Shown piece after piece: positions 45,280 through 55,023 of a DNA stretch of 64,000 nucleotides (positions are counted from its first letter, which is position 1; each line of letters begins with the position of its first letter). The position numbers were made by a program, and so were the translations under genes. Under the pieces are notes generated by a model. It ran no database searches. It saw only the letters and a program-made list of their open reading frames with translations, and was not told the origin of the DNA. This DNA comes from Ascarosepion bandense. Its lineage: Eukaryota > Mollusca > Cephalopoda > Sepiida > Sepiidae. The stretch lies in the NCBI GenBank assembly GCA_037127315.1, contig JBBBDQ010001453.1, positions 62,001 through 126,000 of the forward strand, read 5' to 3'.

Positions 45280-45631
45280 ATCCTAAAAAGGCATGACATG
45301 TGGAACAAGATTTTCTGCACTATTGTAAGAACTGCAACATTGAAACTTCTGAATATTGTTTCTTGTGTCTTTGTCTATGAGTGTATCAATTTTGATTAAA
45401 ATTGGACCGCTCCTTCTATAACCCAATTTTTTCGATTCTCAATTTTCGATATTTATTGGGGGTACCTTGACACAAAACCTAGCTAAGAACACTCGCAGAT
45501 GCTTATAGTACAACTGTGTAAATTTTCAAGAAAATCGGTTCAGCCATTTCGGAGTCTATAGGTAATGGACACACACACACACACACAGAGACACACACAC
45601 AGACAAAGTTCCATTTATAAATAAGTTTAGA
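44862..45631 (-). mobile_element. Helitron family 1, long form, with a 32-bp foreign patch
   Basis: The 5' TC end is at 45631 and the 3' CTAG at 44862, with the expected A/T flanks. At 45279-45310 the usual ATATTATCGAT junction is replaced by 32 bases identical to 42901-42932 inside the SINE-C array. Confidence 0.85.
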
Positions 45632-45699
45632 TTTAGATTAGATGTATATGTCTTAATCTGTTCATATCTATCTATCTATCTATCTATCTCATCTAGCAA

Positions 45700-46074
45700 G
45701 AAATAATAGTCTACTAATGCTTGTCTCTTTCTTCTGTCATTGGTTTCCATAATTTCTGTCAATACTCCAATTAGTATATTTCTATGAAATTCAAATCTTA
45801 ATATTGATTAATGTGTTTATAAATCCTTGTAAAACTAAAAATACACACAATATATACTTGCGTACCAACTAACACACACACACACAAAACGTGCATAAAA
45901 TTTGTTGGTCATAAAAATATTTGACCTGTCATTGGATATTTAATAGAGATTCTGATACACAATTAAAATAATTCAACATGTAGAGCAGACAATAATAATA
46001 ATAATAATAATAATAATAATTTGTAGTATTTACTGGTTACACAACCCAGGTTTCAACCTTAGAGGTATAAATTA
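45700..46074. other. Unclassified, with microsatellites
   Basis: Short CA tract and an (AAT)n tract (45991-46020). No element recognised. Confidence 0.6.
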
Positions 46075-46360
46075 CTAGTAGTATAGCCTGGTGTTGCTTG
46101 AGTGTAATGAAAGCTTTAAAACTAATCCATGGTCCTGGAGCTCAGACTCTTTGGATGTTGGCACAAAAGACTAAAAAGCAATCTCCTTCTATAACCAGAC
46201 TTTTTCAATTATTGATTTTCGATATTTATCAGGGGTACCTTGACACAGAACCTAGCTAAGAACACTCGCAGACGCTTATAGTACAACTGTGGGTTCAGCC
46301 GTTTCGGAGTCTATAGGTAACGGACACATACACACACAGACACACACATACACACACACA
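46075..46360 (-). mobile_element. Helitron family 1, internally deleted and 5'-truncated
   Basis: Keeps the 3' CTAG end (46075) and about 110 bp, then jumps to the conserved CTCCTTCTATAACC block. It ends in the CA tract without the TCTAAAC terminus. Confidence 0.75.
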
Positions 46361-46364
46361 TACA

Positions 46365-46473
46365 GATTTTTCGTGTAAAATCCTTTGTAAAATAAAGATG
46401 GAAGCTGATGATGGTTCGTCTGAAATAGGCCTATACTTCCGATTTACCATGAAATAATGTGTCTGCCTTAATT

Positions 46474-46485
<12 letters not shown>
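46365..46485 (+). repeat. Single arm of the fold-back hammerhead-bearing repeat
   Basis: Matches the right arm of 54546-54750 over ~100 bp (GGAAGCTGATGATGG; ATAATGTGTCTGCCTTAA), followed by a TA tract. Confidence 0.75.
46400..46440 (+). ncRNA. Hammerhead ribozyme-like motif
   Basis: Helix I is GGAAG (46400-46404) with CTTCC (46436-46440), perfect. The core CTGATGA is at 46405-46411 and GAAA at 46422-46425. Helix III is the self-complementary ATAGGCCTAT (46425-46434), with A as residue 17 and predicted cleavage after 46435. Helix II (TGG/TCT) has a U-U first pair and is weak. Confidence 0.5.
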
Positions 46486-46502
<17 letters not shown>

Positions 46503-46512
<10 letters not shown>

Positions 46513-46580
46513 TAAATCATCTGCATACAGTCCTGTTTTGGTGTATCATACAGCTCATAATACTTGTGACTTCTATCCAT
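46503..46580 (-). repeat. Degenerate hammerhead-side fragment of the tRNA-hammerhead family
   Basis: The reverse complement reads TTATGAGCTGTATGATACAC then CAAAACAGGACTGT, clearly related to the motifs at 53626 and 55723 but with a damaged core. It is next to a TA tract. Confidence 0.5.
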
Positions 46581-46614
46581 CTATATCTGAAAAACCCTTA
46601 AACAAAAATAAAAT

Positions 46615-47135
46615 GAATTGCACTTTCATCTCGTTTGATATTTGTGTCTTCTATCCTCCAACCACATCTGAAAAATCTTGAAACTTGGCTAAAAATTACT
46701 GCTTCATCAGTGACCAAGACATCAGCATCATTAAAAAAGCCCCAAAATCTGTTATTCTATGATGAATGCCTGTGGACTAGTAAGAATAACCCTGATTTCT
46801 ATATGAGCATATGATTCTGCATCGGCCTGTGATTTAGTTGTCCTGTTTTTTGCTCCCGAATCTTAGGCACATTTTTGCTTTAAGTACCAATGGATTTTAC
46901 CAAGGGAATGGATTAATAATCCTTTGTAAAACTAGTCAACAAAAAATGGACAGACTTAGAAAGGATTGAATCAATTTTTTCAATGACCACAATCTAAATA
47001 TTACTACCATCACTAAAGTTAAAGTTGTAAATTCCTTAGATGTTACCTTTGACCTGAGCAGTGGTTTCTACAAATCATACTGACATAATCAGTTATGGGG
47101 AAACACACCTATTCCTCAGATAATGGACTCTCCCT
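46615..47135 (+). pseudogene. Reverse transcriptase remnant, unclassified (Penelope-like or similar)
   Basis: Pieces read CTFISFDICVFYPP, then FISDQDISIIKKAPKSV, then further on NSLDVTFDLSSGFYKS, the palm and C-terminal signature of RTs annotated as Penelope-like or related in many invertebrates. The expected YRDDG active site appears decayed near 46900. Many stops. Confidence 0.5.
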
Positions 47136-47148
47136 CCTATATTCATCA

Positions 47149-47424
47149 TCATCATCATCATCATTTATCCATCACACCCAATGGTGCATAGAGCAGCAAC
47201 TTTTTGTTACTGTTTCTGTAACAAACTGTTTTTTACGGGGCAGGGTTGTTAGCCCTGCACCCAACCCCTAAACCTGGAGGACCGGTGGACCGTTCTTGGT
47301 CCTTACGTTTACAGCACCTGGTATTCCTAAATGGTCACCCATTTAAGTACTGACCAGGCTTGATGTTGCTTAACTTTGGTGATCAGATGGGAACCGGTGC
47401 ATTCAACACGATATAGCCGTAGAC
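47149..47424 (-). mobile_element. 5S rRNA-headed SINE, second type
   Basis: On the minus strand the 5S-like head (47424 to about 47309) begins GTCTACGGCTATATCGTGTT. It continues not into the tRNA-like part but into GGGTTGGGTGCAGGGCTAAC and CCCTGCCCCGTAAAAAACAG, ending in a (GAT)n tail. The tail and body differ completely from the 13073 family. Confidence 0.8.
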
Positions 47425-48540
47425 CCCTCCTATATTAATAAGATTCAATAGAAGGTTCTTGAGTTCTTGGGAAGTTCATAGGAGTTCTTTAGAGTTCTAT
47501 TGGAGTTCAGTAACACTACTAGGCAGTTGATATTAGTCGGCAGTTAGCCGAATACTAAGGTGTCAGCTTTCTGTGGAAGATTACCAAGTTCCTAACATTT
47601 AGGGTGCGTTAAGTCAATTAGCAGCTGACATAGCACGATTATAACTTTCAGTGCAAAAACTACTCTACAACAGTTATATATTGAAATTACGAGACTATTT
47701 CCGTAATAATGTAATATTAAATCTAAGTGGGAGTCATATGTGTGATGTTCAGGTTCCTGGTAGGCTAATGTTTACCCTGATACTATGTACTCCCAATACC
47801 TGAAACTAGTCTAGTTCCATAATACTGTAATATTAAACATATAATTGGAGAGTCATATATGTAGAGTTGAGGTATCTGAGGTTTTGTGACATGACAGCAG
47901 CTATCAACAGATGACAATTTTAAAATATCTTTTTTGTCAGACAATTTTGGATGTGAGTAAATAGATATATCGATAAATTGGGAGTACAGACAAAAAAAAT
48001 TGGGAATCACTCAATTATAATCTTCAGCGCAAAAACTACCCCACAACATAATCATAAATAGGGAATCAAATCATTACCATAGAATCATCAACAAAAATAA
48101 TTGCAACGACCGAAAAAATAAAACCTGTCTATTGAATGTCCAGTGTATATTCGAAAGTATTATTTATAGAACTCACATCCATTCAGATGCCAAATTTTAT
48201 TTTGGTGCAACTCCTAGCATATGGAAACTTTGCTTTCACAACCACATGTTGTCTTTAAACAACAGTAAATACAGCAAAAGCACTGGTTAGACCATATATT
48301 ATTGGAAATTAAAAACAGTACCAAGAACTCAGTTGTTACCTGGAATATCATCGCTAAATCCAAATCTTACAATGGAAAGGAAGAGAGATGTAAATTATGC
48401 CTTTTAAAAAAAGTTGTCATCTTAAACTATATAAATAACCCTAATCTACTTAACAAAAAAAGTGAATTAATGACAACATGCTGCTATAGGAAAAAAATAC
48501 TTACTTAAATTCTTAGACCCTGATTGATACAGATTCCTCT
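47425..48540. other. Unclassified, with short internal direct repeats
   Basis: TCAGTGCAAAAACTACTC (47654) recurs as TCAGCGCAAAAACTACCC (48023), and GTAATATTAAA blocks recur at 47711 and 47829. This may be a decayed tandem or LTR pair. No coding frame recognised. Confidence 0.4.
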
Positions 48541-48544
48541 ATAC

Positions 48545-48628
48545 TTTTCTTTCTTTCTTTCTTTTTTTCTTTCTTTCTTTCTTTCTTTCTTACTTTCCAC
48601 TGCATACCTTATATATATATGTGTGTGT

Positions 48629-48705
<77 letters not shown>
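48545..48705. repeat. (CTTT)n, (CA)n and (TA)n microsatellite cluster
   Basis: Three adjacent simple tracts. Open frames across them are compositional. Confidence 0.95.
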
Positions 48706-48706
<1 letters not shown>

Positions 48707-49640
48707 TTAATTAAGCATGAAAATAAATAACAGTGGAGAGGGCAGCCCATTTTTAGGATACAATTTATATGACTTGAAATCTGTAGCAATCTTGTTTTTG
48801 CAAATATAAAATTGTTCTTGGAAGTAGATAAAGCAGGCTTATACCTAAATAATGAATACATATATATATTGATTCTTTAGCATCTATGTATTTTCAACAT
48901 TGACACTATAATCTTAGGGAGAATGCACTGATACTACACTGATCCTAGACAGGGTCTGGAACTGGAACTTTGATCCTGAAGACTGTGGTTGAAGCCAATA
49001 GTGATTTTATTGAATAAATTTACACTTTAATATTTCAAGATATTTTTGTGCAATTTTGTTAAATACATCTGTTAAAATTAAATGTCAATGTTATTTTTTG
49101 CATAATTTAGACGACAATTTATCTGTCGCCTACTGCATATATATACGCAGGAAATTTTAAACAAATATGTGTGTCAAATATTTTATGTCTAATATCTTGT
49201 AGCTAAGACAATATCCAAGTCTATTATTAGAAAAAATCATCCAATACAGTTATTGTTATTATTGTAGGGAAGAACACAGAATTAAATGAAATTGAAACTG
49301 GAAAAAGTTTTGTAATTAATGCAGCCAAACATCTTCTGTGCATTATTAATATTCATTTCAAGTGATGGCAAAAAGACTTTGAATAGTGTAACTCTTATCC
49401 AACAAAGTTGAGATGAAACCAGAATTATAAGATCTGTTATTTTTCCCAAAGATGCTTAGAGTCAGCGGGATTTAATTTTGTGATATGTGCAATTCTCAGC
49501 AGAAGCCCTTCAGTAAGTGAAACTATAGATTGGAACTTGTCACCAAAGAACATTTGTGACAGGAATTGGGGTTTGGCATCAAATTAGATTATAAAACATG
49601 ACTGTAAAAGAAATATTCTGAGTCTGCTGACACACAGAGA
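48706..49640. other. Unclassified intergenic sequence
   Basis: AT-rich unique sequence with no recognisable element or gene. Confidence 0.5.
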
Positions 49641-49679
49641 ATATATGTATATAAATATATACGTGTGTGTGTCTCTGTT

Positions 49680-49709
49680 TGTATCTGTCTATCTATCAGT
49701 CTGTTTATT

Positions 49710-49756
<47 letters not shown>

Positions 49757-49776
49757 CAGTCTGTTTCATCTCTTTA

Positions 49777-49814
<38 letters not shown>

Positions 49815-49902
49815 CAGTCTGTTTACATCTATCTATCTATCTATCTATCTATCTCAGTCTGTTTACATCTATCTATCTATCTATCTATCTCAGTCTGTTT
49901 AC

Positions 49903-49938
<36 letters not shown>

Positions 49939-49973
49939 CAGTCTGTTTACATCTATCTATCTCAATTTGCTTA

Positions 49974-50012
<39 letters not shown>

Positions 50013-50025
50013 TCAATTTGCTTAC

Positions 50026-50059
<34 letters not shown>

Positions 50060-50205
50060 ATTTGCTTACATCAATCTATCTATATTTGCTTACATCAATC
50101 TATCTACCTATCTATCTATCTATCTATATTTGCTTACATCAATCTATCTATCTATCTATCTATCTATATTTGCTTACATCAATCTATCTATTTCAATTAG
50201 CTTAC

Positions 50206-50263
<58 letters not shown>

Positions 50264-50333
50264 GCTTACATCAATCTATCTCATTTTGCTTACATCTATC
50301 TATCTATCTATCTATCTATATTTGCTTACATCA

Positions 50334-50385
<52 letters not shown>

Positions 50386-50445
50386 CAATTTGCTTACATC
50401 TATCTATCACAATTTGCTTACATCTATCTATCACAATTTGCTTAC

Positions 50446-50492
<47 letters not shown>

Positions 50493-50536
50493 ACAATTTG
50501 CTTACATCTATCTATCTATCTATCTCAATTTGCTTC

Positions 50537-50568
<32 letters not shown>

Positions 50569-50620
50569 CAATTTGCTTACATCTATCTATCTAAATTTGC
50601 TTACATCTATCACAATTTGC

Positions 50621-50659
<39 letters not shown>

Positions 50660-50689
50660 CCTATCTATCTATCTATCACAATTTGTTAC

Positions 50690-50733
<44 letters not shown>

Positions 50734-50780
50734 CAATTTGCTTACATCTATCTATCTATCTATCTATCTCAATTTGCTTA

Positions 50781-50814
<34 letters not shown>

Positions 50815-50867
50815 CAATTTGCTTACTATCTATCTATCTATCTATCTATCTATCTCAATTTGCTTAC

Positions 50868-50900
<33 letters not shown>

Positions 50901-50908
50901 AATCTGCT

Positions 50909-50963
<55 letters not shown>

Positions 50964-50972
50964 CAATCTGCT

Positions 50973-51031
<59 letters not shown>

Positions 51032-51060
51032 CTATTCTTACCTATCTATCTACATTGCAG
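49680..51060. repeat. (CTAT)n array with spaced CAATTTGCTTACAT interruptions, ~1.4 kb
   Basis: Long CTAT runs are broken every 15-80 bp by CAGTCTGTTTACAT on the left, CAATTTGCTTACAT in the middle and CAATCTGCTT on the right. The interruption changes gradually along the array. A 491-codon open frame here encodes only YLSI-type repeats and is not a gene. Confidence 0.97.
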
Positions 51061-51604
51061 TCTATTCATATTTATCTATCACTGTTCAAATTTCCACTGA
51101 GACTGTTCATGTTAAATTAACACTAATACCTTTTGGAATAGAATTAATCCACATCTCTTGGCTTTTTGCCTCATTTTTTGATACCTTGACAATAATTGTC
51201 TTGTCACTGGTATGCCAGAAAAGAATAATAGATGACTGACCAATTGGATACTTTTTTTTCTTAACCACAACCCAAACAGCAAGAAACTTTTCCACCAACT
51301 GCATGTCTTTCAGAAGGGTAATTCAGTAATCCTGATATTTTGAAATTTCTTGAGCTCATTTCTGACATCGGGTATCCAAATTCAAGTTAAAAAGTCATGA
51401 ATATGTTCAATTCTAAAGCAAGCCAGTCATTTCTAATTTATATCAGGTCAATTGTCTGAAAAGAAAAAAATTGATCTGAAAGTGGAATCTACATTTTGCA
51501 TGTCATACACAATTATGGAAATTTTGACAAAATTTAACAAATATACCCACACAAAAACAATATGTTAAAAAGAAAGTTTTCCTCTTGACACCACTATTAC
51601 TGTA
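51061..51604. other. Unclassified intergenic sequence
   Basis: No recognisable element. The minus-strand 65-codon frame at 51107-51304 has no known domain. Confidence 0.5.
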
Positions 51605-52185
51605 GACATACTTTTAAATTTTTTTAAATCAATCTACTCCAGGCAAGGCAATAATGCCACTAAGACAAGGAGCTACTGGGAGTGCAGGAGAATTAAAATG
51701 ACTTTAGAAAGAACCGGACAGCCAATCCTAAACAGGAAACAAAAGACTGTTCAATGCACTGGGGAGGTGAGTGGTCTGGAGTTATATAACTTACATTGTT
51801 TACTGTATATTTTTTTGTTTTGAAAGACTATTTTCAGAATTTTAATAAAACCCAAACATAAGTTGGATTTATACTTTTTTTTAGAATTAAGAACAAAATT
51901 GTTACACATTATTTATTTATTCTTTGTAAACAAAACTAATTTTATCTTTACAAGATTATAAAAGGAAACCAACTATACTGAAAACAATGTAAGTTACCTA
52001 ACACTGGTTCACTCACCTCCCAAGTCTTTTGAACAGGAGTAGAGGTTTATCTATTGTTTCTTGTTTAGAATTGGTTTTCTGGTTTCTTCTGAAGTCATTT
52101 TCATTCTCCTGCCCTCCCAGTAGTTCCTTGCATCTTAGTGGCATTATTGCCTTGTTTGGGATACGTTGATTTAAAAAAAATATAA
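51605..52185. mobile_element. Inverted pair of SINE-B-like monomers
   Basis: The left arm (51605-51800, minus) and right arm (51980-52185, plus) are complementary over ~190 bp, including AACAATGTAAGTTA at the inner edges and a TTGCCTTGTTTGGGAT type tail at the outer edges. The spacer is ~180 bp of AT-rich sequence. The units are monomeric, unlike 9740 and 15807. Confidence 0.72.
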
Positions 52186-52194
52186 AACAATGTC

Positions 52195-52835
52195 TACAGT
52201 AATAGAATTCCTGTCTATATTTCTGAGAGGATGTCTAGTAACTATTTGCACTATTTACATTTTTTAGACTGTTGTCCTCATCTGTATTGTCATATTCATG
52301 TTTCAGCTGTTGTACACTTCGGTCTTCTTCAGGTGATTTGAATTTTGAACTGAACCCTTTATTTTGTCGACTGAGTTAGATTGTTCTAATTCCACATACC
52401 ATGCCTTTTCTGGATATCTTTGTTTTGAATATTTAATAACTTGTTGGATATCTCAGTTTCGAATATTTAATAACTCATCTCTCCAATTTTTGTTCAACTC
52501 TACTGTGGTCAGATACTGAACTCACAATGCTTTTGGTCAAGTTAGTGGATTCCTTCAACCAACATTTTACCCACATTGCTCAATAGATTTCATTTTGAAA
52601 TTTCAATCACCTGAAGAAGGCTGAAGCATACAATGACTGAATCATTGTTAATATGACAACAAAGATCAGGACAACAGTTTGAATTATGTAAAAAGTGTAA
52701 ATAATTACAATACCGCTTCTCAGAAATATAGACAGACCCTGAAGAAGGCCAAAGCATACAGTGGCCGAAATGTCATTAATATGGCAACAAAAATGAGAAC
52801 AACAGTCCAAACAATGTAAATAGTGAAAATGAGTA
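52195..52835. mobile_element. SINE-C inverted pair plus an extra end
   Basis: The minus-oriented copy runs from its tRNA-like head (about 52575, CATTGTGAGTTCAGTATC) down to its tail at 52195. A plus-oriented body starts at 52576, and a second plus-oriented end begins at 52736 (CCCTGAAGAAGGCCAAAGCA; GTGGCCGAAATGTC). Confidence 0.75.
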
Positions 52836-53559
52836 TTGGAATTGTTAATAGTCATGATTAAATTTTTAATACATGATTTTAGTGATGATAGCAATCATGA
52901 GAACATTGTGCATTTTAAAACCTTCAACTTGTAACCTAGCCAACAAGACAAATATAAAACTGACTTTTGCAAACGCACTGTCATTGATAAAAATAACTCA
53001 GAAATTTTGCTGATCTCTACATACATCTGTTAAAAGATGCTACCAAAGTGAAATTTAAAGCAAAAAATTACCATTAACAAAAATATATTTTTAAAGTAAT
53101 CTCAAGATTTGCTTCTCACACTAAAGGAAAAAATAAATTTTCTTTGTGTTCACTTCATATTGGCGCATAGCCAGACTTCACTTTAAAAAGGAATTATTCA
53201 TCTTTCACTTAAAGAGTATTTATGGATGTGACCTTAGACTTTGTCTGAGCTAACCCTGTGAATTTACATATGACACAGCTTTTAACCAATCAGGTTGGTT
53301 TCTTAACTTGGTACAAGACCAAATCATCGAAGCTGACAGATATCAGATATTGTTAGTTGTTTGTCTCGTCATGTATGGAATTTTAGTGTTGAGTTCTCTC
53401 CTCTTTAAAGAATTCTTTAATCTCTCAGATGAATAGGAAAAGATTAATATTGCATACAAACATGTTTTCTCTTTTAAAAGAAATGTCACTGTGCCATTGT
53501 TGATGAATAAAATGAGAAAAGCATAATTAGGATTGATTTTTTTTTTGTATTGACTGTAA
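52836..53559. other. Unclassified intergenic sequence
   Basis: No repeat family or coding frame recognised. Confidence 0.5.
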
Positions 53560-53607
53560 ATGGAAATAAAATTATATATATATATATATATATAATTTTA
53601 TTTCCAT
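53560..53607. repeat. 48-bp perfect palindrome
   Basis: The arms ATGGAAATAAAATTA and their exact complement surround a TA core. It directly borders the tRNA-hammerhead tandem. Confidence 0.9.
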
Positions 53608-53620
53608 ATGTATATTCATT

Positions 53621-53663
53621 TGCAGACAGATCTGTTTTGCTGTATCACAGCTCATCAGTACGG
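53621..53663 (-). ncRNA. Hammerhead motif, unit 1 (G12 lost)
   Basis: CTGATGA is at 53658-53652. Helix II is a full GCTG/CAGC stem (53651-53639). GAAA is replaced by AAAA (53638-53635). Helix III is the self-complementary ACAGATCTGT, followed by C17 at 53625. Helix I is only about 3 bp (GTA/TGC). Predicted inactive because of the G12 change. Confidence 0.62.
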
Positions 53664-53915
53664 TTAGACATTCGATTGCTTTTAACCCAGGATTGAAACC
53701 CGACCGAATTGACGTCAGTTGGCGATTCTACCTCTGAGCTATGATGCTTAGTAGAAGGAGGCAGACATTTAGCATATGATGTATCATACACCAGTGGCCA
53801 GGGTGCTCTAATTTATAACTGAATGAGTGATGAATAGATGCTAGAGTAGCTACTGTTTTTCAAAGTCTACCATTCTTCCAGAGTGCTCAATCAGGGTGTG
53901 AGAGTGTAAATAGTC

Positions 53916-53960
53916 ATCCGCAGACAGATCTGTTTCACTGTATCACAGCTTATCAGTCCA
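53916..53960 (-). ncRNA. Hammerhead motif, unit 2 (G8 lost)
   Basis: The box is CTGATAA (53956-53950) in place of CTGATGA, so G8 is mutated. Helix II GCTG..CAGT, GAAA (53936-53933), helix III ACAGATCTGT and C17 (53923) are kept. The 3' strand of helix I, TGCGGATGACTA, is well preserved, while its partner has decayed. Confidence 0.62.
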
Positions 53961-54199
53961 GTTAGACATCCGATTGCTTTTAACCCAGGATTGAAACCCA
54001 ACCGAATTGGCGTCAGTCGGCGATTCTACTTCTGAGCTATGGGCGCTCAGTAGAAGGAGGCAGACTCTTAGCATATGATGTATCATATGCCAGTGGCCAG
54101 AGTGCTCTAATTCATTACTGAATAAGAGATGTGTAGATGCTAGAGTAGCTACTGTTTTTTCAAAGTATACCATTCTTCCAGAGTGCTCAATCAATCAAT

Positions 54200-54202
<3 letters not shown>

Positions 54203-54238
<36 letters not shown>

Positions 54239-54545
54239 CATATCAATAGCAGACATTGAAAATTTTCTTAATTTTTTTATTTAGTTTTTCCATTGTGCTT
54301 ACATTTTTGCTGCTTGGTGGGAGTGGGGGAGTACAAAAACTATCTATACAATCCATTGTCCCAAGCACTTACAGCCATTTCCTTAGCCATTTTCAACAAT
54401 AATTTGTTTTGGTGTTGTTAGTTCCAGTTCATGCTTTGATTGTTTGAAATGTATTTTTGTGTTGGTTTGAATACTATTAGAAGCACTTATCCCCAGCCTT
54501 TGCAAGTTGGGCATGGCTGGAATATATATATATATATATATATAT
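54203..54545. other. TA tract and unclassified spacer
   Basis: (TA)n at 54203-54230 and 54522-54545 with unique sequence between. Confidence 0.6.
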
Positions 54546-54750
54546 AAGAAAAATTAAGGCAGACACGTTATTTCATGGTAAATTGGAACTATAGGCCTAT
54601 TTCAGGTCAACCATCATCAGCTTCCATCTTTATTGTACAAAGGATTTTCAATAAAGACAGAAGCTGATGATGGTTTGCCTGAAATAGGCTTATACTTCCG
54701 ATTTACCATAAAATAACGTGTCTGCCTTAATTTTTCTTATATTTGCTCTA
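54546..54750. mobile_element. Fold-back element with hammerhead-like core in both arms
   Basis: Two ~95-bp arms are inverted around a short centre (GTACAAAGGATTTTCA). Each arm contains, on its own strand, CTGATGA (54664-54670 plus; 54620-54614 minus), a short helix II (GG/CC), GAAA and an ATAGGCCTAT-type helix III. On the plus strand the GAAG/CTTC helix I and cleavage after 54694 are predictable. On the minus strand helix I has one mismatch. TA tracts flank it. Confidence 0.62.
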
Positions 54751-54974
54751 TATGTATATATATATATATATTTCGAGCTCTCTTAGCGAGTTATCCTACC
54801 TCTGTATTTACAGAATACTCCTTTGGATTCTTCTATATTTACACCGCATGCTGATATATATATATATGACAAATTTAAATAAAAAATAAAAAATATTTTG
54901 TATGGATATGTTTTTGGGCTTCTTCTGGTATAGGAATTTTGTAACATATTTGAATTAATAAAGTTTTTTTTCGA
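54751..54974. other. Sequence upstream of the hammerhead, unclassified
   Basis: AT-rich with a TA tract at 54858-54868. No coding domain. Confidence 0.5.
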
Positions 54975-55023
54975 TTGTTGCTGATGAAGTGAGAAGATTC
55001 TCACTGAAATGGCCATTCAACAA
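54975..55023 (+). ncRNA. Hammerhead ribozyme, all helices and core present
   Basis: Helix I: TTGTTG (54975-54980) pairs with CAACAA (55018-55023). Core box CTGATGA is at 54981-54987. Helix II: AGTGAGA (54988-54994) pairs perfectly with TCTCACT (54999-55005) around loop AGAT. GAAA is at 55006-55009. Helix III is the self-complementary ATGGCCAT (55009-55016). Residue 17 is U at 55017, with predicted cleavage after it. Every conserved core position fits the hammerhead consensus. Hammerheads with very short helix III are known from Penelope-like elements and retrozymes; no host element could be identified here. Confidence 0.72.

Larger units (their letters stand above)
53608..54202 (-). mobile_element. 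Tandem tRNA-like/hammerhead element (retrozyme-like), ~2 units
   Basis: Two head-to-tail units with a 298-bp period, measured between predicted cleavage sites (53625/53624 and 53923/53922). Each unit on the minus strand has a tRNA-like A box (TAGCTCAGAGG at 53741-53731; TAGCTCAGAAG at 54039-54029), a B box GGTTTCAATCC (53700-53690; 53998-53988), and about 30 nt later a hammerhead motif. A ~180-bp unit-specific region lies upstream (GAGCACTCTGGAAGAATGG). TA tracts flank both ends. No protein is encoded. Retrozymes are known as tandem, non-coding, hammerhead-bearing retroelements; assignment to that class is inference. Confidence 0.72.

Noticed and set aside
49645..51120. 491-codon open frame of YLSI repeats
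   Set aside because: It is the translation of a CTAT microsatellite, open in all three frames; no biological protein.
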